From positions 744,001-808,000 of the forward strand of contig NZ_JASERL010000001.1 in NCBI RefSeq assembly GCF_030766935.1: a stretch of DNA of 64,000 nucleotides, written 5' to 3'. Positions 55,373 to 62,940 of the stretch are shown here, piece by piece. Both the position numbers and the translations under genes were made by a program. The number at the start of each line of letters is the position of its first letter. Within the stretch, counting starts at the first letter, position 1. This stretch comes from Streptomyces sp. KL109B (GTDB lineage Bacteria > Actinomycetota > Actinomycetes > Streptomycetales > Streptomycetaceae). The notes under the pieces were generated by a model. It searched no databases, was not told the DNA's origin, and saw only the letters and a list, made by a program, of their open reading frames with translations.

Positions 55373-55861
55373 GTGGAGCAGCGTATGGAGAACGAGAAGG
55401 TCACGCCCGTCACCGGTGCCGGCTTCGATCCGGCGCACATCCCCGGCCTGACGGCCCCCGCGGTGGAGCCGGAAGCGAAGGACGCCGAGGCCACGGATGC
55501 CGAGGAGGCGCCGGATGAGTCGCCAAAGGAGGTGACGACACGGTCCGAAGCGGAGCCGCGGACCGCGAAGGAGCCGGTCGCCGAAGCCGACGGCCCCGTC
55601 CTTGAGGCCAAGGACCGGCGCGGTTCCATCACCGTCGACGCGACCGGCGTCCGTTTCACGCTCGACGACCAGGAGGCCGACTTCACCTGGGCCGAGATCA
55701 GCGCCGTCGAGTTCGGCACCGCCCGCAAGCGCCTCACGGTGACGGTCCACCTGCCCAACAGCCGCTGGTTCCCGAACGACGTAGAGGCCCCCGACAAGGC
55801 CCGCCTCAAGGAGTGGACGGACCTGATGGACAAGGCACTGGACACGTACTTCGAGGATTGA
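55373..55861 (+). CDS. Hypothetical protein: acidic linker plus small beta-rich domain
   Basis: A 162-aa protein. The first 85 residues are disordered and rich in Glu, Ala and Pro; residues 88-155 form a compact beta-rich domain (DRRGSITVDATGVRFTLDDQ, FTWAEISAVEF, LTVTVHLPNSRWFPN), resembling a PH-like fold. It is recalled as a companion of Streptomyces T7SS-like loci, but this was not checked. GTG 55373 or ATG 55385 starts it; it is 30 bases after the upstream gene. Confidence 0.7.
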   Translation: MEQRMENEKVTPVTGAGFDPAHIPGLTAPAVEPEAKDAEATDAEEAPDESPKEVTTRSEAEPRTAKEPVAEADGPVLEAKDRRGSITVDATGVRFTLDDQEADFTWAEISAVEFGTARKRLTVTVHLPNSRWFPNDVEAPDKARLKEWTDLMDKALDTYFED

Positions 55862-55874
55862 CCTGCAACTCCTC

Positions 55875-56096
55875 CCGGGAGGACGGAGTTCCAGGCGGGC
55901 CTTCTCACGGTTCGCGGAGCCTTTCTGTTTGCGCGACAGCTCCCGCTGCGCCGATGCCGACCGCCGTGCCTTCTTCCGGCTCGGGTGCGCCTGCCAGAGA
56001 CGAAAGGCGCGGTGATCGTACGAACGACCACAGCGGCCTGCCATCGGAAACAGCTGCCCGAACGGTCACCCCGTCGTCTGGGACCTCGTCCAGCAC
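55875..56096 (-). pseudogene. Remnant of an IS200/IS605-family OrfB (TnpB) gene
   Basis: The minus strand encodes HPSRKKARRSASAQRELSRK followed by QKGSANREKARLEL (residues from about 55,990 to 55,886), a hallmark TnpB region normally found mid-protein. The upstream frame (VRAAVSDGR) may be a frameshifted part of the same gene. The rest, including the zinc ribbon and RuvC motif II/III, is missing. No tnpA, terminal hairpins or other IS parts remain. It fills most of the 338-bp gap at 55862-56199; nothing else is visible there except the transporter promoter. Confidence 0.65.
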
Positions 56097-56199
56097 TACT
56101 GGCGGGCCCCAAATGACTCCCGGTAGCCGGATGGTCGGTGGTCAGTTGGTGCTGACGGCCCCCTTGCCATGGCCGTGTTGATCCGCACCCTTGTTGTCC

Positions 56200-57531
56200 A
56201 TGGCGGACACCACGGGCACTCCAGGAACCGGCACCACCACAACCCCCGACTCCGAACCCCGCAAGTCCAGTTGGAAATACATCGGCCCCGGCATCGTCGT
56301 CGCCGCGACCGGCGTCGGGGCAGGTGACCTCGTCGCCACGCTCATCGCGGGCAGCAACTTCGGCTACACCCTGCTCTGGGCCGCGGTCATCGGCTGCGTC
56401 GTCAAGATCAGCCTCGCGGAGGCGGCCGGCCGCTGGCACCTGGCCACCGGGCGCACCCTCTTCGACGGCTGGGCCAGCCTCGGCAAGTGGACCACGTACT
56501 TCTTCGTGATCTACGCGGTGATCTGGGGCTTCGTGTACGGCGCGGCGGCGATGTCGTCGAGCGGACTGCCGCTCCAGGCGCTGTTCCCCGACGTGTTCCC
56601 GGCGGACTGGTCGATCAAGCCGTGGGCGATCCTGAGCGGCGTCGTCGGCCTGATCTTCGTATGGCTGAACAAGTACAGCGTCTTCGAGAAGGTCATGACG
56701 GTGCTCGTCGGCGTCATGTTCGTCGTGACGGTCTATCTGGCGATCCGCGTCACCCCGAACCTCGGCGACGCCTTCGCGGGACTGCTCCCGGTCCTGCCCG
56801 ACGAGAAGGACTCGATCCTCAACACGCTCGGTCTGATCGGCGGCGTCGGCGGCACCATCACCCTTGCCGCGTACGGCTATTGGGTCAACGCGAAGGGCTG
56901 GACCAACACGTCGTGGATGAAGGTGATGCGGCTCGACAACCGGGTCGCGTACATCACCACCGGCATCTTCGTCGTGGCGATGCTGTTCGTCGGCGCCGAA
57001 CTGCTGCACGCCTCGCACACGGCGATCGCGGAGGGCGACAAGGGCCTGGTCGACCTCTCCAGGATCCTGGAGGCCCAGTACGGCACGGCGACGGCGAAGA
57101 TGTTCCTGATCGGCTTCTTCGCGACGTCCTTCACGTCACTGATCGGCGTCTGGCACGGCGTGAGCCTGATGTTCGCGGACTTCGTCGAGCGCTACCGGCT
57201 CTCCCGCGTCGTCACAGGCGAGGAGGTGGCGAGCGGCGACCGCGAGAAGGGCTGGCCGTTCCGCGCGTTCCTGCTGTGGATGACGTTCCCGCCGATCGTC
57301 CTGATCTTCCAGGGCCAGCCGTTCCGCCTCGTCATCATCTACGGGGTGCTTGGCGCGGCCTTCATGCCGTTCCTGGCGCTCACCCTGGTGTGGCTGCTCA
57401 ACTCCTCGCGTACGCCCGCCCGTTGGCGCAACGGGTGGCTCAGCAACGGCATGCTGTCGGTGGCGGGCCTGCTGTTCGTCGTCCTGTGCGTGAAGCAGGT
57501 GTGGGACGTGCCCTGGGCGGATTTCTTCTGA
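56200..57531 (+). CDS. Nramp-related transporter with altered metal-binding motifs
   Basis: A 443-aa membrane protein with about 11 predicted TM helices and the Nramp signature order. TM1 reads KYIGPGIVVAATGVGAGDL, where canonical Nramp has the DPGN metal motif (here GAGD). TM6 reads TLAAYGYWVN in place of MPHN. Thus the Asp, Asn, Met and His metal ligands are not conserved. Nramp-related proteins include Mg, Al or non-metal carriers. ATG 56200 is used; TTG 56191 is in frame. Confidence 0.85.
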   Translation: MADTTGTPGTGTTTTPDSEPRKSSWKYIGPGIVVAATGVGAGDLVATLIAGSNFGYTLLWAAVIGCVVKISLAEAAGRWHLATGRTLFDGWASLGKWTTYFFVIYAVIWGFVYGAAAMSSSGLPLQALFPDVFPADWSIKPWAILSGVVGLIFVWLNKYSVFEKVMTVLVGVMFVVTVYLAIRVTPNLGDAFAGLLPVLPDEKDSILNTLGLIGGVGGTITLAAYGYWVNAKGWTNTSWMKVMRLDNRVAYITTGIFVVAMLFVGAELLHASHTAIAEGDKGLVDLSRILEAQYGTATAKMFLIGFFATSFTSLIGVWHGVSLMFADFVERYRLSRVVTGEEVASGDREKGWPFRAFLLWMTFPPIVLIFQGQPFRLVIIYGVLGAAFMPFLALTLVWLLNSSRTPARWRNGWLSNGMLSVAGLLFVVLCVKQVWDVPWADFF

Positions 57532-57560
57532 GCTCTTCTGAGTTCTTCGGAGTTCTTCTG
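57521..57560 (+). repeat. 10-bp tandem repeat AGTTCTTCTG, four imperfect copies
   Basis: Four successive 10-mers (ATTTCTTCTG, AGCTCTTCTG, AGTTCTTCGG, AGTTCTTCTG) include the stop codon of the Nramp-related gene at 57529-57531. It looks like slippage-made repetition, unusual in a high-GC genome. Confidence 0.85.
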
Positions 57561-57582
57561 ACCGTACGGGGGACGTGGGCGT

Positions 57583-57616
57583 GGGCAGCGCCGCCGGGGG
57601 AGCGGCGGCGCTGCCC
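57583..57616. terminator. Bidirectional terminator between the Nramp-like and chitinase genes
   Basis: GGGCAGCGCCGCC (57583-57595) pairs perfectly with GGCGGCGCTGCCC (57604-57616) across an 8-base loop. It lies between two convergent genes. Confidence 0.8.
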
Positions 57617-57636
57617 GTCTCAGGGGGGCAGGGGTG

Positions 57637-58647
57637 TTACATGGCGTCGACGTGCGGGCCCACCGCCGACGACCAGGAATTCCCGGCCGCGGCATCCCAG
57701 TTGGTGGACCAGGTCATCGCGCCGCGCAGCCCCGGATAGGTCTTCGACGGCTTGAAGGACCCGCAGTTGGTGCCCTTGGTGAGACAGTCGAGCGCGTCGT
57801 TCACGACCGACGGGGCCACGTATCCGCTGCCCGCCGCGCTCGACGAGGCGGGCGTGCCGATGCCGACCTGCGAGGGGTCGAGCCCGCCCTCCAGCTGGAT
57901 GCAGGCGAGGGCGGTCAGGAAGTCCACGGACCCCTGGCTGTAGACCTTGCCGTCGCAGCCCAGCATCGAACCGCTGTTGTAGTACTGCATGTTGACGACG
58001 GTGAGAATGTCCTTCACCGCCAGCGCCGTCTTGAAGTACTCCGCCGACGTCGACTGCATGTCGATGGTCTGCGGCGCCATGGTGAGTACGAGATCGCCAC
58101 CGGCCTTCCCGTCAAGCGACTTCAACGCCTGTGACATGTATGTGGAGTTGAGCCCGTTCTCCAGGTCGATGTCGACGCCGTCGAAGCCGTACTCCTGCAT
58201 GAGCGCGTAGACGGAGTCGGCGAAGTGGGTCGCGGAGGACGCGTCGTTGACCTGGATGGTGCCCTTCTCGCCACCGATCGAGACGACCACGGACTTGCCG
58301 GCCGCCTGCTTGGCCTTGATGTCGGCCTTGAAGGCGTCCTCCGTGTAGCCGCCGAGGCCGGCCGAGTCGAGCGTGAAGTCGACGGCGCCGGGCGTCGCGG
58401 TCGCGTCCGCGAAGGCGACGGCGACGATGTCGTACGCGTCCGGGACATCGGCCAGTTTCTGCACCGTGGCGCCGTTGTCGAAGTTCTGCCAGTAGCCGGT
58501 GACGGCATGTGCGGGCACGGCGGTGGGGGAGTTGTCGGCCGCCCGCGCCGAACCGCTCGCGGCTAGGCCGCAGGCGGCGACCGCCGCCGCCGTGAACGCG
58601 CTCAACAGCACGCCGAGCCGGGAGTGTCTGCGATAGGAATGCGCCAT
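57637..58647 (-). CDS. Secreted GH18 chitinase
   Basis: A 336-aa secreted glycoside hydrolase family 18 enzyme, a retaining chitinase acting via the substrate acetamido group. Signal peptide: MAHSYRRHSRLGVLLSAFTA to about residue 40 (ARAA). The GH18 motif DGVDIDLEN is intact, with the catalytic Glu at its end. Other strands read AVTGYWQNFDNGA, SVVVSIGGEKG and NMQYYNSG. There is no separate chitin-binding domain. A DasR-type dyad overlaps its promoter. ATG 58647 has GGAGGCAG upstream. By position it resembles ChiA of S. coelicolor (memory only). Confidence 0.93.
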   Translation of the reverse strand: MAHSYRRHSRLGVLLSAFTAAAVAACGLAASGSARAADNSPTAVPAHAVTGYWQNFDNGATVQKLADVPDAYDIVAVAFADATATPGAVDFTLDSAGLGGYTEDAFKADIKAKQAAGKSVVVSIGGEKGTIQVNDASSATHFADSVYALMQEYGFDGVDIDLENGLNSTYMSQALKSLDGKAGGDLVLTMAPQTIDMQSTSAEYFKTALAVKDILTVVNMQYYNSGSMLGCDGKVYSQGSVDFLTALACIQLEGGLDPSQVGIGTPASSSAAGSGYVAPSVVNDALDCLTKGTNCGSFKPSKTYPGLRGAMTWSTNWDAAAGNSWSSAVGPHVDAM

Positions 58648-58735
58648 TTCTGCCTCCAAGTGGGGGGAGGGCTCCCGGCACCGAAGTGGGGGAGACGGGG
58701 GAGGAGTTGGGGAAGCAGCTGCTGGCCGTACAAGC

Positions 58736-58747
58736 TGGTCCAGACCA
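58736..58747. promoter_or_regulatory. DasR-responsive-type site upstream of the chitinase gene
   Basis: TGGTCCAGACCA matches the Streptomyces dre consensus (TGGTCTAGACCA) recognised by the GlcNAc-responsive repressor DasR, and the direct-repeat motif of chitinase promoters. On the minus strand, TTGACA at 58760-58755 lies immediately upstream. The site lies about 90 bases before the start codon. Confidence 0.8.
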
Positions 58748-58937
58748 ATGCGGTTGTCAAGGGCCGGCGCCGACGCTTCTTCGCCAACCCGGGGCCGACC
58801 GGCACCCGAAGCCCACGTGAACAGTGCGAAGTGGGGTGTTGCCGGGCGGTGGCGTGGATATGGTGCTCAAGCAGAACCGCGACATCACCGCAAGGTGCCG
58901 CTGGAGGAACGCAGAGCGACGACCGGGGGGTTCACGC

Positions 58938-59879
58938 GTGCCGACCGCCATAGCCGTGACCGACCCCGACCTGGTTCTCGCCTCACCGGACCGGCACACG
59001 CCGACCGCCACCGTGCTGCCCGTGGGCGAACCGCAGCAGAAGTACCCGCTCGACCGCGCCCTCACCGACGTACACACCCTGATCGAACAGCACGGATACG
59101 CGATCGTGCTCTGCCCCGATTCGGCGCCGGACGCGACCGTCCACCGCCTGCACTCGATCCGTTCGATGCTGGAAACCGACCGAATCGCGATCCTCCGCCC
59201 GGCGCTCCCACCCCTCGGCCTGGCCGTACTGGCCCTGCAACTGCGCCAGTTGTCGATCTGCGACTTCAGCCCGGGAGTCCTCGCCTCATCGGCCCGCCTG
59301 CTCGCGCACTACGTGTACGCGGGCGCGGTCGTCGGCTCGGTGACGAAACTGGACCGCGTCCCGGTCTCCCTGCGCTCGCACGCCCGCTCCTGGTCCCCGA
59401 ACGCCCAGTTCGCGGTCGTCGCCTCCCCCCAGCCCCAACTCCAGCGCCTCACCGGCTCGGAGACCCCGACGGGCCCCGCCTTCGGAACGCGCATGGTCTA
59501 CGCCGTCGGCCAGCACTCCCCGGACTGGCTCACCGGCGTCCTGGCCCCCGCCTGGCGGGTGCAAGGGGTGTCGCAGACGCGGCTTCCCGCCGAGTCGCCG
59601 CGCTGGTGGTCGACGGGCAAGCGCGGCAGCCCCGGCCGCATCGTCGAGTTCGCGGCGGCCATCCCCGACATCTCCGTCCTCTACCAACTGGTCTCCTCCG
59701 TACGGCGCGAGCAGTGCCACTGGTGCGGCCTCGAACTCATCGGCGACCGCTGCGGTTTCTGCTCCGCGCCGCTGCTCGACGAGGCCCCACCGCAGGCCCC
59801 GACGGCCACCGGCCCCTCGGCCCTCACCCCGGCCGCGGCCTCCGCCCGCACCGCCCTCCCCCGAGCCACCCACCACTGA
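58938..59879 (+). CDS. Tad-locus protein with C-terminal zinc ribbon
   Basis: A 313-aa soluble protein at the head of the Tad operon. The N-terminal two-thirds is alpha/beta (VLCPDSAPDATVHRLHSIR; AQFAVVASPQPQLQRLT) with no catalytic motif visible. Near the C terminus the CHWCGLELIGDRCGFC segment, two CxxC pairs 12 apart, is a treble-clef zinc ribbon, followed by a Pro/Thr tail. GTG 58938 follows GGGGGG. It is 34 bases upstream of the CpaB-like gene. It may be a regulator or assembly factor for the pilus. Confidence 0.7.
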   Translation: MPTAIAVTDPDLVLASPDRHTPTATVLPVGEPQQKYPLDRALTDVHTLIEQHGYAIVLCPDSAPDATVHRLHSIRSMLETDRIAILRPALPPLGLAVLALQLRQLSICDFSPGVLASSARLLAHYVYAGAVVGSVTKLDRVPVSLRSHARSWSPNAQFAVVASPQPQLQRLTGSETPTGPAFGTRMVYAVGQHSPDWLTGVLAPAWRVQGVSQTRLPAESPRWWSTGKRGSPGRIVEFAAAIPDISVLYQLVSSVRREQCHWCGLELIGDRCGFCSAPLLDEAPPQAPTATGPSALTPAAASARTALPRATHH

Positions 59880-59913
59880 CCCCTATGACTCCTACAACGA
59901 GGTTGTCCCGCCG

Positions 59914-60633
59914 ATGAATTCACGTCAGCGCCGCGGCGTCATACTCCTGGTCGTCTCGGCCCTGTGCGCCATCGGCGCGTTCGCCGGAGTGCTCGCGGTG
60001 ATCCGTGACGTGGACTCGAAGGTGGCGCCCGAGACCGACGCGTACCAGCTCAAGCAGGACGTGTCCCCCTACAAGCAGCTCACGGCCGACCAGTTCGAGA
60101 AGATCCGCATTCCGGAGCGCTGGCTCTCGGACACGGCCGTCACCGACCTCCGCGACATCCGCGGCAAGATCGCCGTCACGCAGCTCAAGAAGGGCTCCCT
60201 CCTCCAGTCCGACATGATCGTCGACCGCCCCCGCCTTGAGCCGGGCCAGCAGGAGATCGCCATCATGATCGACGCGGAGACCGGCGTCGCCGGAAAGATC
60301 AACCCCGGCGCGCAGGTCAACATCTACGCCACGTTCAAGGCCGAGAACGACAAGGAGCGCGACCAGTCCAAGGTCATCGTCGAGAACGCCGAGGTCATGG
60401 ACGTGGGCAAGCTGACCCCCATCGACCAGCAGGGCGCAGCCGACAACGACCCCGCCGCCCGCAGGCAGGGCGAGGCGGTCCCCATCACCTTCGCGCTCTC
60501 CGCCGAGGACGCCCAACGGGTCGCCTACGCCGAGTCCTTCGCCACGCACGTCCGCCTGGCCCTGGTCGCCCCCCACAGCGACGCCTCCCTCGCTCCGGAC
60601 GACCGGTCGTACACGTTGGAGGGCGACAAGTGA
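59914..60633 (+). CDS. CpaB-like (SAF domain) Flp pilus assembly protein
   Basis: A 239-aa membrane protein of the RcpC/CpaB type. One N-terminal TM helix (GVILLVVSALCAIGAFAGVL), then a SAF domain (AYQLKQDVSPYKQLTADQFE; GSLLQSDMIVDRPRLEPGQQ). CpaB proteins are thought to act at the cell envelope with the pilus channel; actinobacteria lack an outer-membrane secretin, so the role may be periplasm-like anchoring. Four genes follow on the same strand. Confidence 0.88.
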   Translation: MNSRQRRGVILLVVSALCAIGAFAGVLAVIRDVDSKVAPETDAYQLKQDVSPYKQLTADQFEKIRIPERWLSDTAVTDLRDIRGKIAVTQLKKGSLLQSDMIVDRPRLEPGQQEIAIMIDAETGVAGKINPGAQVNIYATFKAENDKERDQSKVIVENAEVMDVGKLTPIDQQGAADNDPAARRQGEAVPITFALSAEDAQRVAYAESFATHVRLALVAPHSDASLAPDDRSYTLEGDK

Positions 60634-60677
60634 CGATGACGCTTACCGCTGGGGACCGGGTACCGGGGTCAACGCCT

Positions 60678-60810
60678 CGGGGCTCCGCCCCGGACCCCGC
60701 GCCTCAAACGCCGGCGGGGCTTGATTTGCCCGCATCGGCGTTGCGGACCAGGCCGTGTTTTCCAGCCCCTCCGGCGATTGAGGAGCGGGGTCCGGGGCGG
60801 AGCCCCGGGG
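60678..60810. repeat. Two inverted copies of the Streptomyces ~50-bp repeat inside the Tad operon
   Basis: The first copy (about 60,678-60,730) reads CGGGGCTCCGCCCCGG then GCCGGCGGGGCTTGA; the second (about 60,763-60,810) is the reverse orientation, CCTCCGGCGATTGAGGAGCG then CGGAGCCCCGG. Inverted pairing would give a very stable hairpin of over 40 bp in the 214-bp gap between cpaB-like and cpaE-like genes. Confidence 0.85.
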
Positions 60811-60847
60811 GCGTAACGCCGGTACTGGTGGACGGGGGGTCCCGCCC

Positions 60848-62437
60848 ATGACCACTCGGATTCTCCCGGCGATCGCCGACCCGGAAACCGCCAGAGGCCT
60901 CATCACCTTGCTCTCCCAGCTCCCCGACACCGACCCCGCCCCACCCGTCCCCGACGCCACCGCCCTCCTCGACACCCTCGCCTCCCTCGCCGCCGAATCC
61001 CTCGACGAACTCCCCGAGGTCGTCCTGGTCCACGAACGCATCGGCCCCGTCCCCGCCCTGGACCTCATCCGCGACCTCGTCCTCCGCTTCCCGGCCGTCG
61101 GCGTCGTCCTGCTCACCGCCGACACCAGCCCCGCCCTCCTCACCGCCGCGATGGACAGCGGAGCGCGCGGCATCGTCGCGTTCCCGCTCGGCTACGACGC
61201 CCTCGCCGAACGCGTCCACGCCGCCGCGTCCTGGTCGGCCGGCATGCGCCGCCACCTCGCGGGCGGCACCGGCACGGAACTCGTCCCGGCGGGCGGCGGC
61301 GGCCGCGTCATCGCGGTGGCGGGAGCGAAGGGCGGCGTAGGCACAACGGTCACGGCGGTCCAACTCGCCCTCGCCGCCCGCGCGTCCGGCCGCACCACCG
61401 CCCTCCTCGACCTGGACCTCCAGTCCGGCGACGTCGCCTCCTACCTCGACGTCCAGTTCCGCCGCTCCGTCGCCGACCTCTCCGCGATCCGCGACATCAC
61501 GCCCCGCGTCCTCCAGGACGCCGCCTTCTCCCACGAGTCCGGCGTCGACCTCCTCCTGGCCCCCTCGGAGGGGGAGCGCGGCGAGGACGTCACGGACCGC
61601 GTGGCCCGCCAGGTGATCCACGCCCTGCGCGCCCGCTACGACGTGGTGGTCATCGACTGCGGTACGCAGATGTCCTCGGCGAACACGACCGCCATCGAAC
61701 TCGCCGACCAGGCAACCCTCCTGGTCACCCCCGACGTCGTCGCCGTGCGCGCGGCGAAACGCATGGTCCGCCTCTGGGACCGCCTCCAGATCCGCAAGGC
61801 GGAGGAGACCCTCACGGTCGTCAACCGCCACGCCCGCTCGGCGGAGATCCAGCCACCCCTCGTAGAACGCGTCACCGGCACCAGGACGGCCCGCACCTCC
61901 ATCCCCGCCGCGTACAAGGAACTCCAGGCCGCCGTCGACGCGGGCCGCATGCAGGACCTCGACAACCGCTCCACGGTCAAGCAGGCGATGTGGGCGCTCG
62001 CGGCGGAACTCGACCTCGTGGCCACGCCCGCGCCCCCCACGCCCGGCGGCCGCCGCTCCCGCCGCCGCGGCGGCGACAAGGGCGCGGTCACCCTCGAATT
62101 CGCGGCGATGTTCCCGCTGGTCCTGGTCGTCCTCGCGCTGATGTGGCAGTGCGTCCTGTACGGCTACACGTACTCGTTGGCCGGCAACGCGGCGGACGAG
62201 GCGGCGCGCGCGGCGACGTCGGCTGCCGCCGGGAGCGGTGACGGGGCGGGCGCCTGCGCCGCGGCGGGGCGCGAGCACCTGCCGTCGGCGTGGCAGGACG
62301 CGGACATCAGCTGCGAGGAGGGCGAAACGGTAACCCGTGCCACGGTCCGGGTCGACGTCCCCCTCTTCTTCCCCGGCGTAGACCCCGGCTGGTCCGTCAC
62401 CGGCGAAGCCGGCGCGGCAACGGAGGCCCAACGATGA
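60848..62437 (+). CDS. CpaE-like ATPase fused to a TadE-type pseudopilin domain
   Basis: A 529-aa fusion. Residues 1-140 look like a receiver-type domain (PEVVLVHERIGPVPALDLIR; ADTSPALLTAAMDSGARGIV). Residues 153-395 form a MinD/ParA-type ATPase, with deviant Walker A KGGVGTT (Lys161) and DLDLQSGDVASYLD; this is CpaE, which localises Tad machinery. After a Pro/Arg linker, residues 409-418 read GDKGAVTLEF, a prepilin-peptidase-type site (cut after Gly412, Glu at +5), followed by a hydrophobic helix and TadE-like tail (PLFFPGVDPGWSVTGEAG). There is no stop between the parts. ATG 60848 follows GGGGGGT. Confidence 0.9.
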   Translation: MTTRILPAIADPETARGLITLLSQLPDTDPAPPVPDATALLDTLASLAAESLDELPEVVLVHERIGPVPALDLIRDLVLRFPAVGVVLLTADTSPALLTAAMDSGARGIVAFPLGYDALAERVHAAASWSAGMRRHLAGGTGTELVPAGGGGRVIAVAGAKGGVGTTVTAVQLALAARASGRTTALLDLDLQSGDVASYLDVQFRRSVADLSAIRDITPRVLQDAAFSHESGVDLLLAPSEGERGEDVTDRVARQVIHALRARYDVVVIDCGTQMSSANTTAIELADQATLLVTPDVVAVRAAKRMVRLWDRLQIRKAEETLTVVNRHARSAEIQPPLVERVTGTRTARTSIPAAYKELQAAVDAGRMQDLDNRSTVKQAMWALAAELDLVATPAPPTPGGRRSRRRGGDKGAVTLEFAAMFPLVLVVLALMWQCVLYGYTYSLAGNAADEAARAATSAAAGSGDGAGACAAAGREHLPSAWQDADISCEEGETVTRATVRVDVPLFFPGVDPGWSVTGEAGAATEAQR

Positions 62438-62925
62438 CATCGGCCGATCAAGCCCCGCCGGTTCGGGCAAATCAAGCCCCTCCGGTTCGGGTAAATCAAG
62501 CCCCTCCGGCGATTGAGGAGCGGGGCCCGGGGCAGAGCCCCGCGACCGCAACCACCCCGACCCGCACCCCGAAGGGCGACCGCGGCGTCTCGATGCTGGA
62601 ATTCGCCGGCTTCCTCCCCTTCCTCCTGGTCATCGGAATCGCCGCGATCCAACTCGGCCTCGTCGGCTACGCCGCCAACCAGGCAGGCTCCGCCGCCCGC
62701 GCAGCGGCCCGCGCCGAATCCCTCACCCCGGGATCGGCCCAGGCGGCAGCCGCCGCCTCCACCAGCAAATGGCTGGAGCCCGACGCGCAACCCTCCGGCG
62801 GCGGGGACACGGTGACGTACACCGTGACCGTCCACGTACGACCGATCATCCCGTTGTTCGGCGACGGCTGGTACATCCACCGCGAGGCGACGATGCCGAA
62901 CGACCGTACAAACACAGGAAGTTGA
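62434..62925 (+). CDS. Second TadE-type pseudopilin with a repeat-derived leader
   Basis: A 163-aa protein. ATG 62434 overlaps the previous stop codon (ATGA). Residues 47-60 (KGDRGVSMLEFAGF) give a prepilin-peptidase-type site after Gly51, then a TM helix (LPFLLVIGIAAIQLGLVGYA) and an extracytoplasmic domain (YTVTVHVRPIIPLFGDGWYI). Residues 4-37 of the leader are encoded by the intergenic repeat at 62446-62544 (NQAPP repeated, then AIEERGPGQSP), so it has an oddly long leader. Pseudopilins of this type cap or initiate Flp pili. Confidence 0.88.
   Translation: MTSADQAPPVRANQAPPVRVNQAPPAIEERGPGQSPATATTPTRTPKGDRGVSMLEFAGFLPFLLVIGIAAIQLGLVGYAANQAGSAARAAARAESLTPGSAQAAAAASTSKWLEPDAQPSGGGDTVTYTVTVHVRPIIPLFGDGWYIHREATMPNDRTNTGS
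62446..62544. repeat. Streptomyces intergenic repeat inside the coding region of the second TadE gene
   Basis: Two and a half 24-bp units (ATCAAGCCCCTCCGGTTCGG type) precede a complete ~50-bp element (ATCAAGCCCCTCCGGCGATT, then GGGGCAGAGCCCCG). It is in frame with the TadE gene and encodes an APP-rich leader that ends at about residue 37. This copy resembles the one at 60763-60810 most closely. Confidence 0.9.
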
Positions 62926-62940
62926 GGTGACGAGCCAGAG

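Noticed and set aside
55813..56181. Plus-strand open frame downstream of the PH-like gene
   Set aside because: Starts within an upstream coding region and is Ser/Pro-rich without any motif; the TnpB remnant on the other strand explains the DNA better.
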